From assembly GCA_900541835.1 (NCBI GenBank), contig UQLL01000038.1, positions 1-8,530 of the forward strand: a stretch of 8,530 bases of DNA. The letters are read 5' to 3'. The notes under the pieces were generated by a model. That model did no database searches and was not told the origin of the DNA. It was given only the letters and a program-made list of their open reading frames with translations. Shown here in pieces: positions 7,401 to 8,530 of the stretch (position 1 is the first letter of the stretch; each line of letters begins with the position of its first letter). The position numbers and the translations under genes were made by a program. The stretch comes from an uncultured Porphyromonadaceae bacterium. GTDB lineage: Bacteria; Bacteroidota; Bacteroidia; Bacteroidales; Muribaculaceae.

Positions 7401-8530
7401 GTGCCGAAGGTGACCTTGGTCAGTTTCGTGCAGTAGTAGAAGTTGTTGTATTCAATGGTCTCGACGGAGTTGGGGAAGGTGAGTTCGGACATCTGTGAGG
7501 CGTAGAAGGTCTCGAAGCCGATTTCTTTCAGGCCCTCGTTGAAGGTGACGCTTGTTACGTTGGGGGTCTCGTAGAAGACGCCCGGTTGCAGACGGGTGAC
7601 GGTGTATTCGGTGCCGGAAACGGTGATGGTGCCGGGAATCTCTACTGCCGGACCGATTTGCTTGGGAGCGCCGTTGCCCGGGATTTCATACGGTGCCAGC
7701 ACCATTGCAGTCCTGGTGGCGGGATAATACTCGTAGTAAAAGTCGCCGATCTGCAGCTGGTCGGGGGCCAGGATAGCGCGTACGGCGCCCCAGAAGGAGG
7801 ATGCGCTGTAAGAACTCTTTAGGGCAGCGGAGGCTACGTGCACGTTGATGTTGGCACGCATGGCCGAGGGGATGCTGGCTCCTACGGTGCCTACCACACC
7901 GCCGGTGTAGCCTAAGTATAGGTCTTTCAGAGCCGTACAGTTGGTGATTCCGTTGCCGGGAATGTTGTTCACACCGCCTAAGTCGAGCTTGGTCAGCGAG
8001 CTCATTGAGGAGAAGGCGTATGTGGCGAGGGAGGTGCAGGTGGAAGGGAGAGTAACCTCGGTGCAGGTGCCGTACTGGAAGGCGGTCTGCCCTACAGCGG
8101 TCACCGTGTAGGTCTTGCCTTTATAAGTAAAGGTGGAGGGTACGTTTACTACGCCGGAGTACGGCGTTTCGTTCAGACCTGCCTGGTAGCCGCTGATGAC
8201 TGTGGCGGTAGAGGTGGCGGGGTCGGTCTGATAATAGATGCCGTCGACCTCGATTTTGGCCGGTTCGGTGTCGTCGCCGCCGCCGGAGCCGCCGCCCTCA
8301 CCCTCTTTGTAAGCCTTGAAGCCGCTCCAGTTGGCGGCCGACTGATAAGCCGAGAGAGTGCCCTTTGGCACTGTGAGGGTGATTTTGGATTTTATCGCTG
8401 CCGGGAAGGTGGTAGCGGTGATGGTGGGAGGAGTGGCCGCATCAATCTGTACGGCCGTCAGTGCAGTACAATTTTTAAAGGGAGGTTCTATTATTTGATT
8501 TTTCAGACTGGCGCATCGAGACAGAACCTC
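4460..8530 (-). CDS. BspA-like leucine-rich-repeat surface protein with Ig-like domains (5' end outside window)
   Basis: The frame is open from 8530 to the TAA at 4460-4462, giving 1356 residues without an N-terminus. A GTG at 8371 is in frame, but LRR sequence continues upstream of it (NCTALTAV), so it is not the start. Measured from that GTG codon, the protein holds compound modules at about 39-201, 206-396, 405-575, 667-989 and 995-1164, plus the end of one before. Each module opens with a DGIxY-type strand pair, continues with BspA/LRR_5 repeats (xxAFxNCTxLTxVxIP) and closes with VPxG...AY..A..W..F. A Big2-type Ig domain occupies about 581-666 and a probable second one 1169-1259. The C-terminus (about 1271-1303) resembles sorting-type tails. 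A glycine-rich linker lies at about 24-34. Module 4 includes an AWANISF...YLNNQPVTAV unit, also typical of BspA-like proteins. Relatives such as Tannerella BspA are surface adhesins; the ligand here is unknown. The signal peptide and promoter lie outside the window. Confidence 0.9.
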   Translation of the reverse strand, partial: EVLSRCASLKNQIIEPPFKNCTALTAVQIDAATPPTITATTFPAAIKSKITLTVPKGTLSAYQSAANWSGFKAYKEGEGGGSGGGDDTEPAKIEVDGIYYQTDPATSTATVISGYQAGLNETPYSGVVNVPSTFTYKGKTYTVTAVGQTAFQYGTCTEVTLPSTCTSLATYAFSSMSSLTKLDLGGVNNIPGNGITNCTALKDLYLGYTGGVVGTVGASIPSAMRANINVHVASAALKSSYSASSFWGAVRAILAPDQLQIGDFYYEYYPATRTAMVLAPYEIPGNGAPKQIGPAVEIPGTITVSGTEYTVTRLQPGVFYETPNVTSVTFNEGLKEIGFETFYASQMSELTFPNSVETIEYNNFYYCTKLTKVTFGTGLKYIGNNAFYACNSVTDIEVQATVPPAPATGSTSIFNANFNKGNVTLTVPAGTKAAYQADANWSGFKEYKEIGGGAIEEGRIVVDGIHYEITKNPYASEEGTLQCYVVSPVESGLPDGDEYSGVVNIPEFISYNNKQYAVVQIRNQAFYMQSAVTEVKIPSTVTIIGSQAFQESGITAITIPANVNRIDNYVFRRCTALKTMTAQSLSPVTVSSGTFATITSTCRLYVPRGCVAAYKAANYWKDFTTIEEDPNSAILPTSVVITGMPRTLLVGDTVRLGVTVLPADATDKSVEWKSLTPEVAAVDSTGLVTVIGTGNALIEVICNGNRTLSNNASVVCVTREATIDGLCYRFVLDEKAKIANAYVVRPKSGSYAGVVNIPSSVQHGTTFIVRGLDANAFALMPDVTAVSIPATVDTMGFDAFRNCTGLKRVDITSLTAWANISFRTERSTPFSNAGVAMYLNNQPVTAVHIDGSISVIKPNVFQGIGSITTLTIDEGVKRICAGAFRNCTGLTSVTLPGSIDSLGLNVFNGCTALVKATLPASLKVVSGGLFLGSGLQSIVIPDGVYLIDNQAFQNCASLKSVNIGSGVKKLNLMVFDGCSQLDTVTVNALTPPEFFQASIPGQSLNPFDPAIYPTCRLYVPAQSLIAYKEADVWKNFATIRAIGSDEGVKATIDGISYSLLADELTATVLPAAYTGEITIPATVSYQGKTYAVTEIAPRAFYGTSIDILRLPAGIKSIPTEMAANCQNLVSVGLPDHLETIGVRAFYDSPNIRFIRCVNYGVNNNLVPPAFTATDESSYGEAFSTSIWPDCMLAIPGSMYANYRQANGWSNFRSFAYWHDTDVSPDSVVFTGKFSGEERKVRTLTPVVYPSNALILNYVVRNSNPEAVSFATGKDEQGKTVLLASLLKVGEADVTVYMNLVKSSFHISVSVYTGVEGVDGDDEEARYFTLEGLEVARPQKGVMYIKVQRNKSTKIVY
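4463..4561 (-). other. C-terminal sorting-like tail of the BspA-like protein
   Basis: The last 33 residues begin ARYFTLEGLEVARPQKGV and end in KSTKIVY. The pattern Y-x-L-x-G-x-x-V-x-x-P-x-K-G-x-x-Y-I-x-V-x-x-x-K-x-x-K-(I/V) is common at the ends of secreted Bacteroidetes proteins and resembles the type A C-terminal domain of type IX secretion cargo. Whether it directs export here is not known; the host's secretion genes are not in the window. Confidence 0.55.
4595..4867 (-). other. Probable second Ig-like beta-sandwich domain
   Basis: After the last LRR module the protein reads VSPDSVVFTGKFSGEE, then LTPVVYPSNALILNYVVRNSNPEAVSFATG, and LLKVGEADVTVYMN. The arrangement (SVxF start, VxPSNA, SNPEAVSF, KVGEADVTV) follows the Big2 order but with weaker matches and without the usual W. 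The domain type is inferred from pattern only. Confidence 0.55.
5860..6137. repeat. Pair of 26-nt LRR-coding repeats, one mismatch
   Basis: Positions 5860-5885 and 6112-6137 differ at one base. Both encode the AFRNCTGL core of an LRR_5 unit. The offset is 252 nt, or 84 codons, so exchange between them would also keep the frame. Confidence 0.75.
6374..6631 (-). other. Big2-type Ig-like domain within the BspA-like protein
   Basis: The coded segment begins ILPTSVVITG, continues with LLVGDTVRLGVTVLPADATD and VEWKSLTPEVAAVDSTGLV, and ends near NASVVCVTR. The order (S-V-x-I, L-x-V-G-D-T, V-x-P-A-D-A-T-D, V-x-W-x-S, V-A-x-V-D-x-x-G-x-V) is the standard bacterial Ig-like group 2 pattern. It sits between the third and fourth LRR modules and probably acts as a rigid spacer on the cell surface. 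Confidence 0.85.
7195..7217. repeat. 23-nt exact direct repeat, copy 2
   Basis: This is the partner of 8314-8336. Recombination between the two would remove or duplicate 1119 nt, which is 373 codons, and would keep the reading frame. Confidence 0.85.
8314..8336. repeat. 23-nt exact direct repeat, copy 1
   Basis: This stretch is identical to 7195-7217, 1119 nt away in the same gene and in the same reading frame. Both copies encode the ANWSGFK part of the module-closing motif. Identity at every codon position suggests recent duplication or gene conversion between modules. Confidence 0.85.

Larger units (their letters stand above)
4889..8371 (-). repeat. Six copies of the module-closing VPxG...AY..A..W..F motif
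   Basis: Copies lie at 8371-8309, 7837-7772, 7252-7190, 6715-6653, 5476-5414 and 4951-4889. They read, in short, VPKGTLSAYQSAANWSGF, VASAALKSSYSASSFWGAV, VPAGTKAAYQADANWSGF, VPRGCVAAYKAANYWKDF, VPAQSLIAYKEADVWKNF and IPGSMYANYRQANGWSNF. The second is the most diverged. Each is preceded by a short strand with Thr/Pro and ends one LRR block, so it marks module boundaries. After it comes a linker and, usually, a new DGIxY start or an Ig-like domain. Confidence 0.85.

Noticed and set aside
5123..7498. A 791-codon open frame on the plus strand opposite the BspA-like gene
   Set aside because: It is rich in Gly, Asp, Val and Ala with regular patterns that only mirror the LRR repeats; the minus-strand frame has clear domains.
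8369..8371. GTG as the start codon of the BspA-like gene
   Set aside because: The same frame continues upstream with LRR sequence, and a start here would leave a surface protein with no signal peptide and half a module.
211..8530. Functional coupling between the BspA-like protein and fumarate reductase
   Set aside because: They share only direction; a 349-bp gap with inverted repeats and a separate consensus promoter indicates independent units.

Overview
The window looks like part of a chromosome of a GC-rich member of the Bacteroidales, perhaps Muribaculaceae or a relative. Three things point there. The fumarate reductase genes run in the order cytochrome b, flavoprotein, iron-sulfur subunit (frdCAB). 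A promoter before them matches the Bacteroidetes -33/-7 consensus (TTTG, 19 nt, TAnnTTTG). The neighbouring gene is a very large BspA-like leucine-rich-repeat surface protein, and no gene start shows a clear Shine-Dalgarno site. The family assignment within the order is only a guess from base composition and style.

All four real genes are on the minus strand. Reading in the direction of transcription (right to left): 8530-4460 is the 3' part of a BspA-like gene whose 5' end lies outside the window; 4459-4111 is a 349-bp intergenic region with two inverted repeats and the frd promoter; 4110-3025 is frdC, 3011-993 is frdA and 969-211 is frdB, spaced 13 and 23 nt apart; 183-147 is a strong, bidirectional-looking terminator; 146-1 is non-coding sequence with an AATT-centred palindrome and a C-rich direct repeat.

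FrdCAB together form a membrane-bound dihaem quinol:fumarate oxidoreductase (or succinate dehydrogenase). FrdC takes electrons from menaquinol, FrdB passes them through three Fe-S clusters, and FrdA reduces fumarate to succinate at a covalently bound FAD. In anaerobic gut Bacteroidales this is the last step of the succinate/propionate pathway and of fumarate respiration. Its odd point is a roughly 140-residue C-terminal extension on FrdC that ends in a low-complexity Gln/Pro/Glu/Ala tail.

The large gene encodes at least 1356 residues: five complete copies and one partial copy of a compound module (a DGIxY beta-hairpin start, BspA-type LRRs, and a closing VPxG...AY..A..W..F motif), one clear and one probable Ig-like domain, and a C-terminal tail resembling the sorting-type tails of secreted Bacteroidetes proteins. 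It is probably an exported cell-surface protein. I see no functional link between it and the frd operon. I found no tRNA, rRNA, CRISPR array, transposase or phage gene.
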